Assembly: GCF_004803475.1 (NCBI RefSeq)
Contig: NZ_SRKY01000003.1
Coordinates: 496,001-560,000, forward strand
Direction of reading: 5' to 3'
Length of the DNA stretch: 64,000 nt
From: Aliishimia ponticola
Lineage (GTDB): Bacteria > Pseudomonadota > Alphaproteobacteria > Rhodobacterales > Rhodobacteraceae
The position numbers were made by a program, and so were the translations under genes. Shown here piece after piece: positions 17,506 through 26,993 of this stretch. Every line of letters starts with the position of its first letter. The stretch's first letter is position 1. Under the pieces are notes generated by a model, which was given only the letters and a program-made list of their open reading frames with translations, had not been told where the DNA came from and searched no databases.

Positions 17506-18119
17506 CGCAATATTTCCGTTTCACATCTCAGCCGTTTGTCCAGAACACGTCTGGCATTGGGCAGATCATTTTCCTCCGCGCGCCGGGTTGCGGTCTGCAT
17601 CGTCTCCCCCTGCGCGCGCCACCGTTCCAGCAGCCTGTCCCGCAATACATCCATCGCCACATCTAGAAAAGTGCAGCCGTCCCAATTGCACGCAAGTTCC
17701 CGCCATCCGGGTTCGTCGAACATCAGATAGTTGCCTTCGATGATCACCGTCCGGGTGGTTACATCGATCTCGCCCGCGCCGGCCTCGGCCAGATCGCGGC
17801 GGCGGTCGAATATCGGGTAGTACAGCACAGGTTCACTGCGCAGTGCCCCGATCAAACGGTGCAATCCCGGCAGATCGAAGGTTTCGGGGGCGCCTTTGCG
17901 TGCGCGCAGCCCTTTCGCCTCCAACACCGTGTTCGACAGGTGAAACCCATCCATCGGCACCAGCCGGGCGGTTGTCCCAAGTTCTTGCGTCAGCGCCGCT
18001 GCAAAGGTGGATTTTCCGCTGGCGGGCGGACCTGCCACGGCAAAGAGCCGCCGCCCGCGATAGCCCAGCGCGTTGATCCGGCGTGCCAGCGTCGCAGGTG
18101 TCCATGCCGCATCGGTCAT
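17502..18119 (-). CDS. P-loop kinase, uridine-kinase/FrcK-like
   Basis: This 205-residue protein begins with the Walker A motif VAGPPASGKSTF. It also has LVPMDGFHLSN, the substrate-pocket motif of the uridine-kinase/phosphoribulokinase/pantothenate-kinase group, YYPIFDRRRD, and a LID-like arginine segment near RDRLLERWRAQGE. Its precise substrate is unknown. FrcK-type proteins of this length accompany fructose metabolism genes, which fits the ATGA-coupled PfkB kinase downstream. The gene starts 18 bases after the hybrid-kinase stop and may be cotranscribed with it. Confidence 0.75.
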   Translation of the reverse strand: MTDAAWTPATLARRINALGYRGRRLFAVAGPPASGKSTFAAALTQELGTTARLVPMDGFHLSNTVLEAKGLRARKGAPETFDLPGLHRLIGALRSEPVLYYPIFDRRRDLAEAGAGEIDVTTRTVIIEGNYLMFDEPGWRELACNWDGCTFLDVAMDVLRDRLLERWRAQGETMQTATRRAEENDLPNARRVLDKRLRCETEILR

Positions 18120-18137
18120 GCCCTGTGTCCCACCATG

Positions 18138-20714
18138 TCACGGCCCATCGATCCGGGCCGCCTCGCGCTTGGCAATCGCGCCCTGAATGGCCGACAGCAG
18201 GGCAGCTTTACGCACTGGCTTCATCAGACGAATGTCGGACGGGTGCAAACCGTTGCCATGCACCGTTGCCTCCGACGCATAACCGCTCATGAATACCACC
18301 GGAAGGTCCGGCGCGATATGGCGCAGTTCTTTCGCCAGGTGCGTGCCCTGAAGCGTGCCGGGCATGACGATATCCGTCACTAGAATGTCAAAGCGCTGAT
18401 CCTGGCGGAAGATCCTGAGCGCCTCATCCCCGCTTTTGGCCGGAACCACGGCGAAACCTGACATTTCCAGCATTTGCACCAGCACCTTGCGCACGGCCAT
18501 ATCGTCTTCGGCCAGCAGGATGCGCGCACCGAAAATACCGTCATCCCCATCCACAGGGACATGGCGCAGATTGACCGGTTCCTCGTCAGAGGATGCCGCA
18601 GGGAAATACAGCTTGAAGGTCGTACCAACCCCCGGTTCGGAATAGACAAGGACCGTCCCGCCCGATTGCCGGACAAAGCCCTGCACCATCGACAGGCCCA
18701 TACCGGAGCCTTCCCCAAGCTCCTTCGTGGAAAAGAACGGTTCGAACACGTGGTCCATCACATCTTCGGTGATGCCACAACCCGTGTCGCTGACCGCCAG
18801 CATGGCGTAGCGCCCCGGCGCGATCTCTTCGCCGCGCGTGTCGATATAGGCGCTGTCGAGCCGGATATTCGCGGTCTCGATCGTCAGCTTGCCACGCCCA
18901 TTCATCGCGTCACGCGCGTTCAGGATCAGGTTCAGCAGCGCACTTTCGAGCGAGGCCGGGTCCGCCTCGATCCGCCATAGCCCCGCCAGCAAAGAGGTCT
19001 CCACCTCGATCGTTTCGGGCAAGGCACGGCGCATCCAGTTCTTCGACTGGCGCGCGACCTGATTGAGGTCCAGCACTTCCGGCTCCAGCCGTGCCTTGCG
19101 TGCAAAGGCCAGCATCGCGCGGGTCAGATCGGCACCCCGGCCACTGGCATTGATCGCCTCGTCAATCAGCGTTTGCCGGTCCGGGGTGTCGGGGTCTTCG
19201 CGCAGCAGTTCGAGATTTCCCAGGATCACCGCAAGCAGGTTATTGAAGTCATGCGCCACGCCGCCGGTAAGCTGGCCGATGCTGTCATTCTTCTGGACCT
19301 GAAACGCCACATCACGTTGGCGTTCGACCTCTCTCAACGCCTCAACCTCCTGCGTCACGTCGATGAAGACGGCATAGACCCGCAATTCGCCCGCCACATC
19401 TGTCGGTGTCGCTTGCGCGAAAATATCCGCCCAACGCATGGTCCCGTCCAAGTGATGGATCGGCACCCGCGCGCGAACTGGCAGACCGGTCTTGGCCGCG
19501 TGCGCGAGCAAGGCAATCGTTTCCTTCACCTTGTCTTTCGGTTGAAGCTCAACCAGCACCTCGGGGCGCGCGTAGAACTCTTCTGGCGTGTACCCCCACA
19601 ATTCCTTGGACTGGGCGCTGATATTCAAGATCTCCTTCGGGCCATCCTCTGTCGTAATGGCCTGCATCAGAACGCCGGGAACCCGCTCGTCGAAGCGCTT
19701 GAAATTCTCAATCGCCTCTTCGCGCTCTTTCACCAAATTGTAGAATTCGGTCAGGTCCGAATGCATCCCGATGATATTGCGCACTGCCCCGGCCCGCGTT
19801 CGTTCGATGCTCCAGACGATGCGGATGTTCATGTAATCGCCCCCCACCTTGCGCACGCGCGCTTCAAGTTGGGTGCGTTCCATATTCGCAGACAAAGCGT
19901 CCACAATTGCACGACATGCCTTTTCGCGATCATCCGGGTGAACCAAGTCCACCCAGACGTCGATGTCGTGCGGCCCCGGAGCGAAGGGGAAACCGTAAAG
20001 GTCGAGAAGGCTTTGATCAAAAACGAACTGCTGTGCAATCGGGTCATAGCTGAACGACCCGTGCTTGCCGTTCGCATAAACCAGTTGGACGGTACTGCTA
20101 TATATCTTGTTCTGGGTCAAAAGACCTTCCAACTGCGCCGCCCGATTGGCGACGTACCAGATCAGGACGATCACGATCACGCTGGCCCCGAAAGAGATGG
20201 CAATCGCGGGCAATGCCGCGCCCACATCCGGTATTTTCCCCATCATCCCCGCCATCAGAAGGCCCGGAGCCTGACAGGCAAGAAAGCCGGGAATCGCCAG
20301 CCCAAGAAACGCGCGCGGCGTTTCGGGCCATCTGGGCGCGGGCACGAATTGACGGATGAAGAGCCCCAGCAAGACATATAGCGTTTCGGCGACCACGCCG
20401 ACTACGGAGAGTTCCCCGCCCAGCAGCATCCGCCCGGCTGCCGCGAACAGCAGTGCCAACAACCCTGCCGAGACGCCGCCGATATAGCTGCCAAGGATCA
20501 GCGCGCCCGCGACGGCATAGATGGCGCCACCACTATCGGGCAGCACGAAGCCTCCGACGACAAGGGCCAGCGCGCTTAGCCCAAAGACGGTGCCGATGCT
20601 AAGCTCGGTGCGCACCGTCCCGTATTCGAACCCGGGCCGCGTATAGACAACCAGCAGCAACGGCGCGACCAGCAGGACGGCAAGCAGGCTGTACAATACC
20701 GATTGAAAAATCAT
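18138..20714 (-). CDS. membrane hybrid histidine kinase with PAS domains and receiver
   Basis: An 858-residue protein. Residues 1-195 contain about six membrane helices, with glycine-rich loops recalling 5TM-LYT-like sensor domains. Two PAS domains follow (about 215-330 and 340-455; HPDDREKA is the PAS close). The HisKA helix has GGVAHDFNNLLAVILGN with phospho-acceptor His488. An HATPase domain shows N, D-x-G and G boxes (NLILNARDAM, VSDTGCGI, GEGSGMGLSMVQGFV). A C-terminal receiver carries ILLAEDD and phospho-acceptor Asp781 in VTDIVMPG. It senses an unknown signal at the membrane and probably relays to a separate histidine phosphotransfer protein or regulator. The VAHDFNNLL class is common in alphaproteobacteria. 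No partner regulator is adjacent. Confidence 0.9.
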   Translation of the reverse strand: MIFQSVLYSLLAVLLVAPLLLVVYTRPGFEYGTVRTELSIGTVFGLSALALVVGGFVLPDSGGAIYAVAGALILGSYIGGVSAGLLALLFAAAGRMLLGGELSVVGVVAETLYVLLGLFIRQFVPAPRWPETPRAFLGLAIPGFLACQAPGLLMAGMMGKIPDVGAALPAIAISFGASVIVIVLIWYVANRAAQLEGLLTQNKIYSSTVQLVYANGKHGSFSYDPIAQQFVFDQSLLDLYGFPFAPGPHDIDVWVDLVHPDDREKACRAIVDALSANMERTQLEARVRKVGGDYMNIRIVWSIERTRAGAVRNIIGMHSDLTEFYNLVKEREEAIENFKRFDERVPGVLMQAITTEDGPKEILNISAQSKELWGYTPEEFYARPEVLVELQPKDKVKETIALLAHAAKTGLPVRARVPIHHLDGTMRWADIFAQATPTDVAGELRVYAVFIDVTQEVEALREVERQRDVAFQVQKNDSIGQLTGGVAHDFNNLLAVILGNLELLREDPDTPDRQTLIDEAINASGRGADLTRAMLAFARKARLEPEVLDLNQVARQSKNWMRRALPETIEVETSLLAGLWRIEADPASLESALLNLILNARDAMNGRGKLTIETANIRLDSAYIDTRGEEIAPGRYAMLAVSDTGCGITEDVMDHVFEPFFSTKELGEGSGMGLSMVQGFVRQSGGTVLVYSEPGVGTTFKLYFPAASSDEEPVNLRHVPVDGDDGIFGARILLAEDDMAVRKVLVQMLEMSGFAVVPAKSGDEALRIFRQDQRFDILVTDIVMPGTLQGTHLAKELRHIAPDLPVVFMSGYASEATVHGNGLHPSDIRLMKPVRKAALLSAIQGAIAKREAARIDGP

Positions 20715-21304
20715 TCAGGGCCGCGCTCAATTGACAACTCAACGTTCACCATAGGCGGATTTGCGGTGGTGTCGCGGAGAACTTCACATCTGCCCGGCAA
20801 AAAGGGCTCCGCTTGTGCGCAAGAGCGGGTGCTCGGGAGTGAATATCGGTTTTTTACAGGCTGAACGGTTCCACGGGCGCGATATCCGCGCGATTCGGTG
20901 TGCGTGAGCGCATATCTCGCCACCTGCGCACCAGCGCCACGGGTGGTCTAGCGCTAACAACGCGAAGTTGTGGCCCGCCCCCGGAAAGGATCGCACGCCA
21001 CGTACGGCAGGTGCGGACCGCCCAAATCCCTAAAAATCGGTTAAAATGGCATGACCTGTAAACAAAGTTACACAGCAAACCGGGCAAGTTTTAAGAATAT
21101 TTACAAAGCCTGAGCAAGTTCCGCAGAAGCTGTCCCGCCGCGCCGCGCCCGCATGTTATGACCTTAAGCGCAACAATTGAGCATCCGCTTAGGGAGCGGG
21201 CGCAAGTTGCCGGAGGAAAGCGAAAACGCAACGGGGGTGAAGGTCGCGCACCGGTCCGCATTGGGATCGTGAAGCAGCGGCGCCCCCGCGTCTTGGAGGA
21301 TGCG
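20715..21304. other. 590-bp divergent intergenic region, hybrid kinase / adenylate kinase
   Basis: No convincing gene is seen. The short open frames lack family features and overlap on several strands. An AT-rich core at about 21035-21115 contains TGTAA-N6-TTACA (21057-21072), a possible regulator half-site pair. It must hold the promoters of the adenylate-kinase/symporter operon and of the hybrid kinase. The long distance to the adk start leaves room for a leader RNA, but I see no known riboswitch fold. Confidence 0.5.
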
Positions 21305-21991
21305 ATGGACGGTGGAAAAATCTCTCAAATGGGTGTGAGCCTTGTTCTTCTGGGACCGCCGGGCGCGGGCAAGGGAACGCAGGCGCGCAAGCTGGAAACG
21401 GCGTTTGGCCTTGTTCAACTGTCGACAGGCGATCTGTTGCGTGCGGCGGTTGCCGCCGGAACCGATGCGGGACGCGCCGCGCAAGAGGTGATGGCGCGCG
21501 GTGACCTTGTTTCGGACGACATCGTGATTGCCATATTGCGGGACCGGCTGGCGCAGGACGATTGCGCCAAGGGCGTTATCTTCGACGGCTTTCCGCGCAC
21601 CCGCGTTCAGGCGGCGGCGCTGGATGAGCTGATGGCAGAGACCGGGAACGAGATCACGGCCGCCATCAATCTTCAGGTCGATGACGCGGCGATGGTTCAG
21701 CGGATTTCGGGCCGCTACACCTGCGGCGCGTGCGGCGAAGGTTATCACGACCGCTTCAAGGTGCCCGCCGCCAAGGGCGTTTGCGACAATTGCGGCGGCA
21801 CCGAATTCAAGCGCCGCGCCGACGACAACGCGGCCACCGTGGCACAGCGCCTGCGCGCCTATCACGCCGATACCGCGCCGCTGATCGAACACTATGGGGC
21901 ACAATCCGTGCTGCGCAGCGTCGATGCCATGCAATCGATCGACAAGGTCGAAGCGGATCTCAACGCCATCGTCAACGCGGCGCTGGCATGA
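21305..21991 (+). CDS. adk: adenylate kinase, zinc-type LID
   Basis: A 228-residue nucleoside monophosphate kinase. The P-loop is LLGPPGAGKGTQ, the AMP-binding helix follows (LSTGDLLRAAV), then FDGFPRT. The LID domain carries a CxxC...CxxC zinc pair (YTCGACGEGYH and VCDNCGG), as in long-type Adk of Gram-positives and many alphaproteobacteria. GGAGG lies 7 bases before the chosen ATG; a start eight codons later (MGVSLVLLG) is possible. It interconverts ATP + AMP and 2 ADP. Here it sits ahead of the symporter genes rather than in a ribosomal-protein operon. It is therefore probably a second adk, perhaps recycling AMP made by acyl-CoA synthetases when the transported acid is activated. Confidence 0.92.
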   Translation: MDGGKISQMGVSLVLLGPPGAGKGTQARKLETAFGLVQLSTGDLLRAAVAAGTDAGRAAQEVMARGDLVSDDIVIAILRDRLAQDDCAKGVIFDGFPRTRVQAAALDELMAETGNEITAAINLQVDDAAMVQRISGRYTCGACGEGYHDRFKVPAAKGVCDNCGGTEFKRRADDNAATVAQRLRAYHADTAPLIEHYGAQSVLRSVDAMQSIDKVEADLNAIVNAALA

Positions 21992-22054
21992 AACTCCGGC
22001 GTTCCGAAAGGAGCGTCGCCCCTTGAAACGCATCTCATAACTGGAGGCAATCAA

Positions 22055-22312
22055 ATGTCGGATGACAACGACAACGCTTATTGGTCCGCAAACCTGCGGA
22101 TCATCGCCTGGAGCCTGGTGATCTGGGCCTTGGTATCCTTCGGGTTCGGCATCCTGCTGCGCCCGCTTCTGGCGGGAATCCCCGTCGGCGGGACCGATCT
22201 GGGCTTCTGGTTCGCCCAGCAAGGGTCGATCCTCGTCTTCCTCGCGCTGATCTTCAACTACGCCTGGCGGATGAACAAGCTCGACCGCGAACACGGCGTC
22301 GACGAACAATAA
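22055..22312 (+). CDS. DUF4212 small subunit of Na+:solute symporter
   Basis: An 85-residue protein with two membrane helices (about residues 15-38 and 50-73) and the family-typical beginning YWSANLRIIAWSLVIWALVSFG and end RMNKLDREHGVDEQ. DUF4212 proteins are encoded just before the large VC_2705-type sodium/solute symporter, as here (14 bases to the next start), and are taken to be its small subunit. GGAGG lies 11 bases ahead of the ATG. Confidence 0.92.
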   Translation: MSDDNDNAYWSANLRIIAWSLVIWALVSFGFGILLRPLLAGIPVGGTDLGFWFAQQGSILVFLALIFNYAWRMNKLDREHGVDEQ

Positions 22313-22326
22313 GGGACACAGGAACG

Positions 22327-24114
22327 ATGGATCAGTTTGTAATCAACCTGCTGTTTGTGGGCGCGTCCTTCGCGCTCTATATCGGCATCGCGATTTGGGC
22401 CCGTGCCGGGTCCACGTCGGAATTCTACGCCGCCGGACGCGGCGTTCACCCGGTCACCAACGGCATGGCGACAGCGGCGGACTGGATGTCTGCGGCTTCG
22501 TTCATTTCGATGGCAGGCCTTATTGCCTTTGTCGGCTATGACAACTCCTCCTTCCTGATGGGTTGGACGGGCGGCTATGTGCTGCTGGCGCTGCTGCTGG
22601 CCCCTTACCTGCGCAAGTTCGGCAAGTTCACGGTGTCCGAGTTCATCGGCGACCGCTTCTACAGCCCGACCGCGCGCCTTGTGGCGGTGGTCTGCTTGAT
22701 CGTAGCCTCGACCACCTATGTGATCGGTCAGATGACCGGCGTGGGCGTGGCTTTTGGCCGCTTCCTGGAAGTGTCCAACACCGCGGGTCTGCTGATCGGT
22801 GCCTGTGTCGTCTTCGCCTATGCGGTGTTCGGCGGCATGAAAGGCGTGACCTATACGCAGGTGGCGCAATATGTCGTGCTGATCCTCGCCTATACCATCC
22901 CGGCGATCTTCATCTCGTTGCAACTGACCGGCAATCCCATTCCGGGCCTCGGCCTGTTTGGCGATCACGCCGCCTCCGGCGAGCCGCTTCTGGCCAAGCT
23001 GGACCAGATCGTGACCGACCTGGGCTTTGCCGAGTACACCGCGCATAACGCCGACACGCTGAACATGGTTCTGTTCACCCTGTCGCTGATGATCGGCACC
23101 GCGGGTCTGCCGCACGTGATCATGCGCTTCTTTACGGTGCCCAAAGTGTCTGACGCACGCTGGTCCGCCGGTTGGAGCCTCGTGTTCATCGCGCTGCTTT
23201 ACCTGACGGCTCCTGCGGTCGGTGCGATGGCGCGCCTCAACATCACCGAAATGTTCTGGCCGAATGGTACGGAACAGGCGGCGGTGTCCGTGGAGACGAT
23301 CGAAACCGATCCGCAATATGACTGGATGTTGACCTGGCAGAAAACCGGCCTTCTCGATTGGGAAGACAAGAACGGCGACGGCCTGATCCAGTACTATAAC
23401 GATCAAAGCCCCGCGATGCAGGAAAAGGCTGAAGCCGCTGGTTGGACCGGTAACGAACTGACCAAGTTCAACCGCGACATCCTTGTGCTGGCCAACCCGG
23501 AAATCGCAAACCTGCCAAGCTGGGTCATCGGCCTTGTGGCGGCGGGCGGTCTTGCGGCGGCGCTGTCCACGGCGGCGGGTCTGCTGCTGGCGATCTCTTC
23601 GGCGGTTAGCCATGACCTGATCAAGGGCCAGCTCAACCCCGGCATTTCCGAAAAGGGAGAGCTTCTCTCCGCACGGATTGCCATGGCTGTGGCCATCGTG
23701 GTCGCGACCTATCTGGGTCTGAACCCGCCCGGCTTCGCGGCGCAGACGGTGGCGTTGGCCTTCGGTCTGGCGGCGGCGTCGATCTTCCCGGCACTGATGA
23801 TGGGCATCTTCTCCAAGAAGGTGAACAACACCGGCGCGGTTGCGGGGATGTTGGCCGGTCTGATCGTGACGCTGCTGTATATCTTCATGCACAAGGGCTG
23901 GTTCTTCATCCCGGGCACGAACAGCTTCACTGACGCAGATCCGCTTCTGGGCACGGTCAAGTCGACCTCCTTCGGGGCGATTGGTGCGGCGATCAACTTT
24001 GCGGTGGCCTATACGGTCTCCAGCATGACGAAGCCGCTGCCGAAAGAGATCGTGGACCTCGTGGAAAGCGTGCGCATCCCGCGTGGTGCCGGCGCGGCCC
24101 AGGACGGCCACTAA
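22327..24114 (+). CDS. Na+:solute symporter large subunit (SSF family, VC_2705/ActP-like)
   Basis: A 595-residue SSF (SLC5) transporter with about 13 membrane helices. Family motifs include YAAGRGVHPVTNGMATAADWMSAASFI, the central FGGMKGVTYTQVAQY signature, and GTAGLPHVIMRFFTVP. A long insertion of charged residues around 320-400 contains a DKNGDGLIQ stretch, typical of the large VC_2705 subfamily. Substrates proposed for this family are short monocarboxylates such as acetate, propionate or pyruvate. GGAAC precedes the ATG. A longer in-frame opening upstream overlaps the small-subunit gene and is not the true start. A strong hairpin follows, so downstream genes may be expressed at lower level. 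Confidence 0.9.
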   Translation: MDQFVINLLFVGASFALYIGIAIWARAGSTSEFYAAGRGVHPVTNGMATAADWMSAASFISMAGLIAFVGYDNSSFLMGWTGGYVLLALLLAPYLRKFGKFTVSEFIGDRFYSPTARLVAVVCLIVASTTYVIGQMTGVGVAFGRFLEVSNTAGLLIGACVVFAYAVFGGMKGVTYTQVAQYVVLILAYTIPAIFISLQLTGNPIPGLGLFGDHAASGEPLLAKLDQIVTDLGFAEYTAHNADTLNMVLFTLSLMIGTAGLPHVIMRFFTVPKVSDARWSAGWSLVFIALLYLTAPAVGAMARLNITEMFWPNGTEQAAVSVETIETDPQYDWMLTWQKTGLLDWEDKNGDGLIQYYNDQSPAMQEKAEAAGWTGNELTKFNRDILVLANPEIANLPSWVIGLVAAGGLAAALSTAAGLLLAISSAVSHDLIKGQLNPGISEKGELLSARIAMAVAIVVATYLGLNPPGFAAQTVALAFGLAAASIFPALMMGIFSKKVNNTGAVAGMLAGLIVTLLYIFMHKGWFFIPGTNSFTDADPLLGTVKSTSFGAIGAAINFAVAYTVSSMTKPLPKEIVDLVESVRIPRGAGAAQDGH

Positions 24115-24121
24115 ACGATCC

Positions 24122-24149
24122 GGGAGCGCCCCAACGCGCGGGCGCTCCC
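24122..24149 (+). terminator. hairpin after the symporter gene
   Basis: A perfect 10-bp stem, GGGAGCGCCC/GGGCGCTCCC, with an 8-base loop is followed by a C-rich run. It lies 7 bases after the symporter stop. Without a T-tract it may attenuate rather than fully terminate before the DUF294 gene. Confidence 0.65.
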
Positions 24150-24249
24150 TCCCCCCTTCCCACGTGTGATGTGCCATACGTGAACGACATGCCCGGTCCG
24201 GCATATTCTGTCTGGTAAAAGTGAAACCCTGAACCCAAGGTGTCACGCG

Positions 24250-26076
24250 ATGCCCGAAGACCAGATCACCCCCATCGACCGTTTGGCCCAGCTTGCGCCC
24301 TTTGGCCGCCTGCCCGCCGAGGTTCTCAGCTTGCTTTCGGGCGAATTGCTGGAGAAATCCGCCGATGCGGATGAGGTGATCTTTACCGAAGGCGACGATC
24401 TTCCCGGCCTTTATGTCATCCTTGCGGGCAATGTCGAAATCCGCTCTGCCGAGGAGGCCGTGGTTTCCCATCGCGGGGCTGGCGATCTGATCGGCGACCG
24501 GGGTCTGCTGCGCGAAGGCATTGCGGTACTGACCGTGCGCGCGACCGAGCCGACGACAATGCTGGGCATTACCGCTGCCCGCTTTCACGAATTGATGCAG
24601 ACGGTGCCGGACTTCGCGCTTTGGTTCGACAAGGCCCGCCCGTCGCAGACAAGCCCCGACAGCGATCCCGGTGGCTCTGGCCTGATGGCGGTGCATGTGG
24701 CCGACATGATGTCCCCCGATCCGATAACCTGCGCCCCGGAGACCACCGTTCAAGACGTCGCCCGGATGATGCGCGACCGTTCGATCAGTTCCGTTCTGGT
24801 GATGAAGGACGACTCGCTGGCGGGGATCGTCACGGTCCATGATCTGGTGAACAAAGTCCTTGCCGCAGGGCTTTTCGGCGATCTTGAGGTCGCCAGTGTG
24901 ATGACCGACAGCCCGGTGACGATCCGCCCCGATGCGCTTGGCCTTGATGCGCTGATGATGATGGCGGAGCGTAAGATCAACCACTTGCCCGTTGCTGACC
25001 GGCGCGGCGCCCTGGTCGGAATGATCGGGCGTACGGATCTGATGCGACGTCAGGCGACAACGGCCAGCCATATGGCGTCCGAGCTGGTGGCCGCCTCCAG
25101 CGCGGCAGAGATGACCGGCGTGATGGCCCGCCTGCCCGATCTGCTGACCCATCTTACAAATGCCGGAACCCGCCCCGGCGCGATCTGCCGCCGGATCACC
25201 GATCTGACCGATGCCGCAACGCGCCGTCTTCTGGCCCTGGCAGAGGCGGAAATCGGCGCGCCGCCCGTGCCCTATCTTTGGGCCGCCTGCGGCAGTCAAG
25301 GCCGGCGCGAACAAACCGGCGTGTCAGATCAGGACAATTGCCTGATCCTTGACGATGCCGCCACACCCGAACACGACGCCTATTTCGCGCAGCTTGCGCA
25401 ATTCGTGTCCGATGGTCTGAACGAGATCGGCTTTGTCTATTGCCCCGGCGACATGATGGCGACCAATCCCCGCTGGCGTCAGCCCATGCGCGTCTGGCGC
25501 GGCTATTTTGCGAACTGGATCGACCAACCGGACGAGATGGCGCAGATGCTGGCATCGGTGATGTTCGACCTGCGCCCCATTTCCGGCGCGGCGACACTGC
25601 TGGATGATTTGCAGCAGGACACGTTGGCGCGGGCGCAACGCAACACAATCTTCGTGCGGCAGATGATCGGCAATTCGCTGAAACACGCACCGCCGCTGGG
25701 GCTGTTCGGCGGAATATCCACCATCCGCCATGGCGACCACAAGAACACCGTCGATCTGAAACATGCCGGGGTCGTTCCCATCGTCGATCTGGCCCGCGTC
25801 TATGCCCTGCGCGGCGCGATAGCAGAGGTCGGCACCCACGAGCGGATCGTGGCGGCCGGCGCGGCCGGGGTCGTGTCTGCCACCGGCGCGCGCGACCTGC
25901 TGGATGCGTTCGACCTGATCGCGGAAACCCGGCTGCGCCATCAGGCCCGGCAGATCGCCAACGGCACGCTGCCTGACAATTTTCTCGCGCTGGCGGAACT
26001 CTCTGACCTTGAGAGGAACCACCTGCGTGATGCATTCCTTGTTGTGCGGACAATGCAATCCGCGCTGAGCATCTGA
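24250..26076 (+). CDS. cNMP-binding / CBS / DUF294 nucleotidyltransferase-like signalling protein
   Basis: A 608-residue, four-part cytoplasmic protein. Residues 10-130 form a cyclic-nucleotide-binding-like beta-barrel (FTEGDDLPGLYVILAGNVEIRS). Residues 150-280 are a CBS pair (VADMMSPDPITCAPETTVQDVARMM and ASVMTDSPVTIRPDALGLDALM) that may bind adenine nucleotides. Residues 320-450 are a DUF294/GlnD-like nucleotidyltransferase domain with the active-site pattern GSQGRREQTGVSDQDN. The rest is the DUF294 C-terminal helical domain. The nucleotide-sensing domains next to adenylate kinase and a carboxylate symporter suggest energy-charge sensing. The AAGG site is weak and the start is tentative within a few codons. 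Confidence 0.88.
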   Translation: MPEDQITPIDRLAQLAPFGRLPAEVLSLLSGELLEKSADADEVIFTEGDDLPGLYVILAGNVEIRSAEEAVVSHRGAGDLIGDRGLLREGIAVLTVRATEPTTMLGITAARFHELMQTVPDFALWFDKARPSQTSPDSDPGGSGLMAVHVADMMSPDPITCAPETTVQDVARMMRDRSISSVLVMKDDSLAGIVTVHDLVNKVLAAGLFGDLEVASVMTDSPVTIRPDALGLDALMMMAERKINHLPVADRRGALVGMIGRTDLMRRQATTASHMASELVAASSAAEMTGVMARLPDLLTHLTNAGTRPGAICRRITDLTDAATRRLLALAEAEIGAPPVPYLWAACGSQGRREQTGVSDQDNCLILDDAATPEHDAYFAQLAQFVSDGLNEIGFVYCPGDMMATNPRWRQPMRVWRGYFANWIDQPDEMAQMLASVMFDLRPISGAATLLDDLQQDTLARAQRNTIFVRQMIGNSLKHAPPLGLFGGISTIRHGDHKNTVDLKHAGVVPIVDLARVYALRGAIAEVGTHERIVAAGAAGVVSATGARDLLDAFDLIAETRLRHQARQIANGTLPDNFLALAELSDLERNHLRDAFLVVRTMQSALSI

Positions 26077-26089
26077 GGAGGGATCGCTC

Positions 26090-26605
26090 ATGTTTTTCGA
26101 ACTCATCGCCACGTTCGTCGCCGGTCTGGGCGGCGCTGGGCTGGTGCTTGCGCTCAATGCGATCACCGGCGGGCGATTGCCCAAGTGGTCGATGCCGGTG
26201 GCCGCGGGGCTTGCTATGCTGGCAATGACCATCGGATCGGAAATGACATGGGGCAGCCGGACTGCCGGCAACCTGCCGGAGGGTGTCAGCGTCGTCGAAG
26301 AGGTCACCGAAACCGCGTGGTGGCGGCCATGGACGTTCCTGTCGCCGCAGGTGGTCCGCCTGATCACCGTCGATGCGGGATCGGCGCAGACGAACCCGGC
26401 AGCCCCGGATATCCGGCTTGTCGACATGTATCTGTTTGCCCGCTGGCAACCGGCAGTGCGGATCGGGCAGCTTGTGCGCTGCGCCGGTGCGCCCGCACGC
26501 GCCGATGCCGATGCCGCCGCATTGAAAGACCCTGCCGCCGCCACATGGCACCCGGCCCCCCCGGCCCTCACCGCGCTTGTCTGCAAGGAGATACCGAATG
26601 CCTGA
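26090..26605 (+). CDS. small membrane protein of unknown function
   Basis: I do not recognise this 171-residue protein. It has two predicted membrane helices (about residues 3-25 and 33-52), followed by a soluble, probably periplasmic, part with TAWWRPWTFLSPQVVRLITVD and a Pro/Ala-rich end. It lies 13 bases after the DUF294 gene and overlaps the response-regulator gene by 8 bases, so it belongs to this operon. It could be an accessory subunit for the symporter or for the membrane-anchored exonuclease/kinase-like protein downstream. Confidence 0.65.
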   Translation: MFFELIATFVAGLGGAGLVLALNAITGGRLPKWSMPVAAGLAMLAMTIGSEMTWGSRTAGNLPEGVSVVEEVTETAWWRPWTFLSPQVVRLITVDAGSAQTNPAAPDIRLVDMYLFARWQPAVRIGQLVRCAGAPARADADAAALKDPAAATWHPAPPALTALVCKEIPNA

Positions 26606-26993
26606 TACGGACAAATCCATCCTGCTGGTGGAAGACGAGGACAACATCGCCCTCGCCCTCGAAGTCATCATCGGGCGACGCGGCTTTGACACGACACGGG
26701 TCGTCACCGGGCAAGAGGCGATCGACACGCTTGCCACCGACCGCCCTGACCTTGTCGTGCTGGATGTCATGCTGCCCGAACGATCCGGTTTCGAGGTCTG
26801 CCAGCATATCCGAGATACGGATCGGCTGAGCGGCGTGAAGGTGCTGATGATCTCGGCCACAGGCAGCGACATGACGCGGCGCAAGGGATTGGAACTGGGG
26901 GCGGATGCCTTTCTGACGAAGCCCTTCGACACGCGCGAATTGACCGACACGATCTGCGCGCTGTTGGCAGAACCCGAACCGCGCCATGCGTGA
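26598..26993 (+). CDS. single-domain response regulator (CheY-like)
   Basis: A 131-residue receiver with no output domain. The acidic pocket is in ILLVEDED, the phospho-acceptor is Asp56 in VVLDVMLPE, the switch is Ser86 (MISAT), and the conserved Lys is Lys108 (LTKPFD). AGGAG lies 7 bases before the chosen ATG; an upstream in-frame ATG has no such site. The gene overlaps its neighbours on both sides by 8 bases, so the three proteins are made together. Its cognate kinase is not obvious. The kinase-like half of the next protein lacks the phosphorylatable His, so phosphate must come from another kinase or a small-molecule donor. Confidence 0.88.
   Translation: MPDTDKSILLVEDEDNIALALEVIIGRRGFDTTRVVTGQEAIDTLATDRPDLVVLDVMLPERSGFEVCQHIRDTDRLSGVKVLMISATGSDMTRRKGLELGADAFLTKPFDTRELTDTICALLAEPEPRHA

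Noticed and set aside
22081-22326. Possible 82-codon N-terminal extension of the large symporter subunit
   Set aside because: The extension overlaps the DUF4212 gene in another frame and is not hydrophobic. The ATG at 22327 begins the normal first helix.
22258-25314. A 1018-codon minus-strand open frame opposite the symporter and DUF294 genes
   Set aside because: Low-complexity His/Arg/Gln translation without domains. It spans two real plus-strand genes and the hairpin between them.
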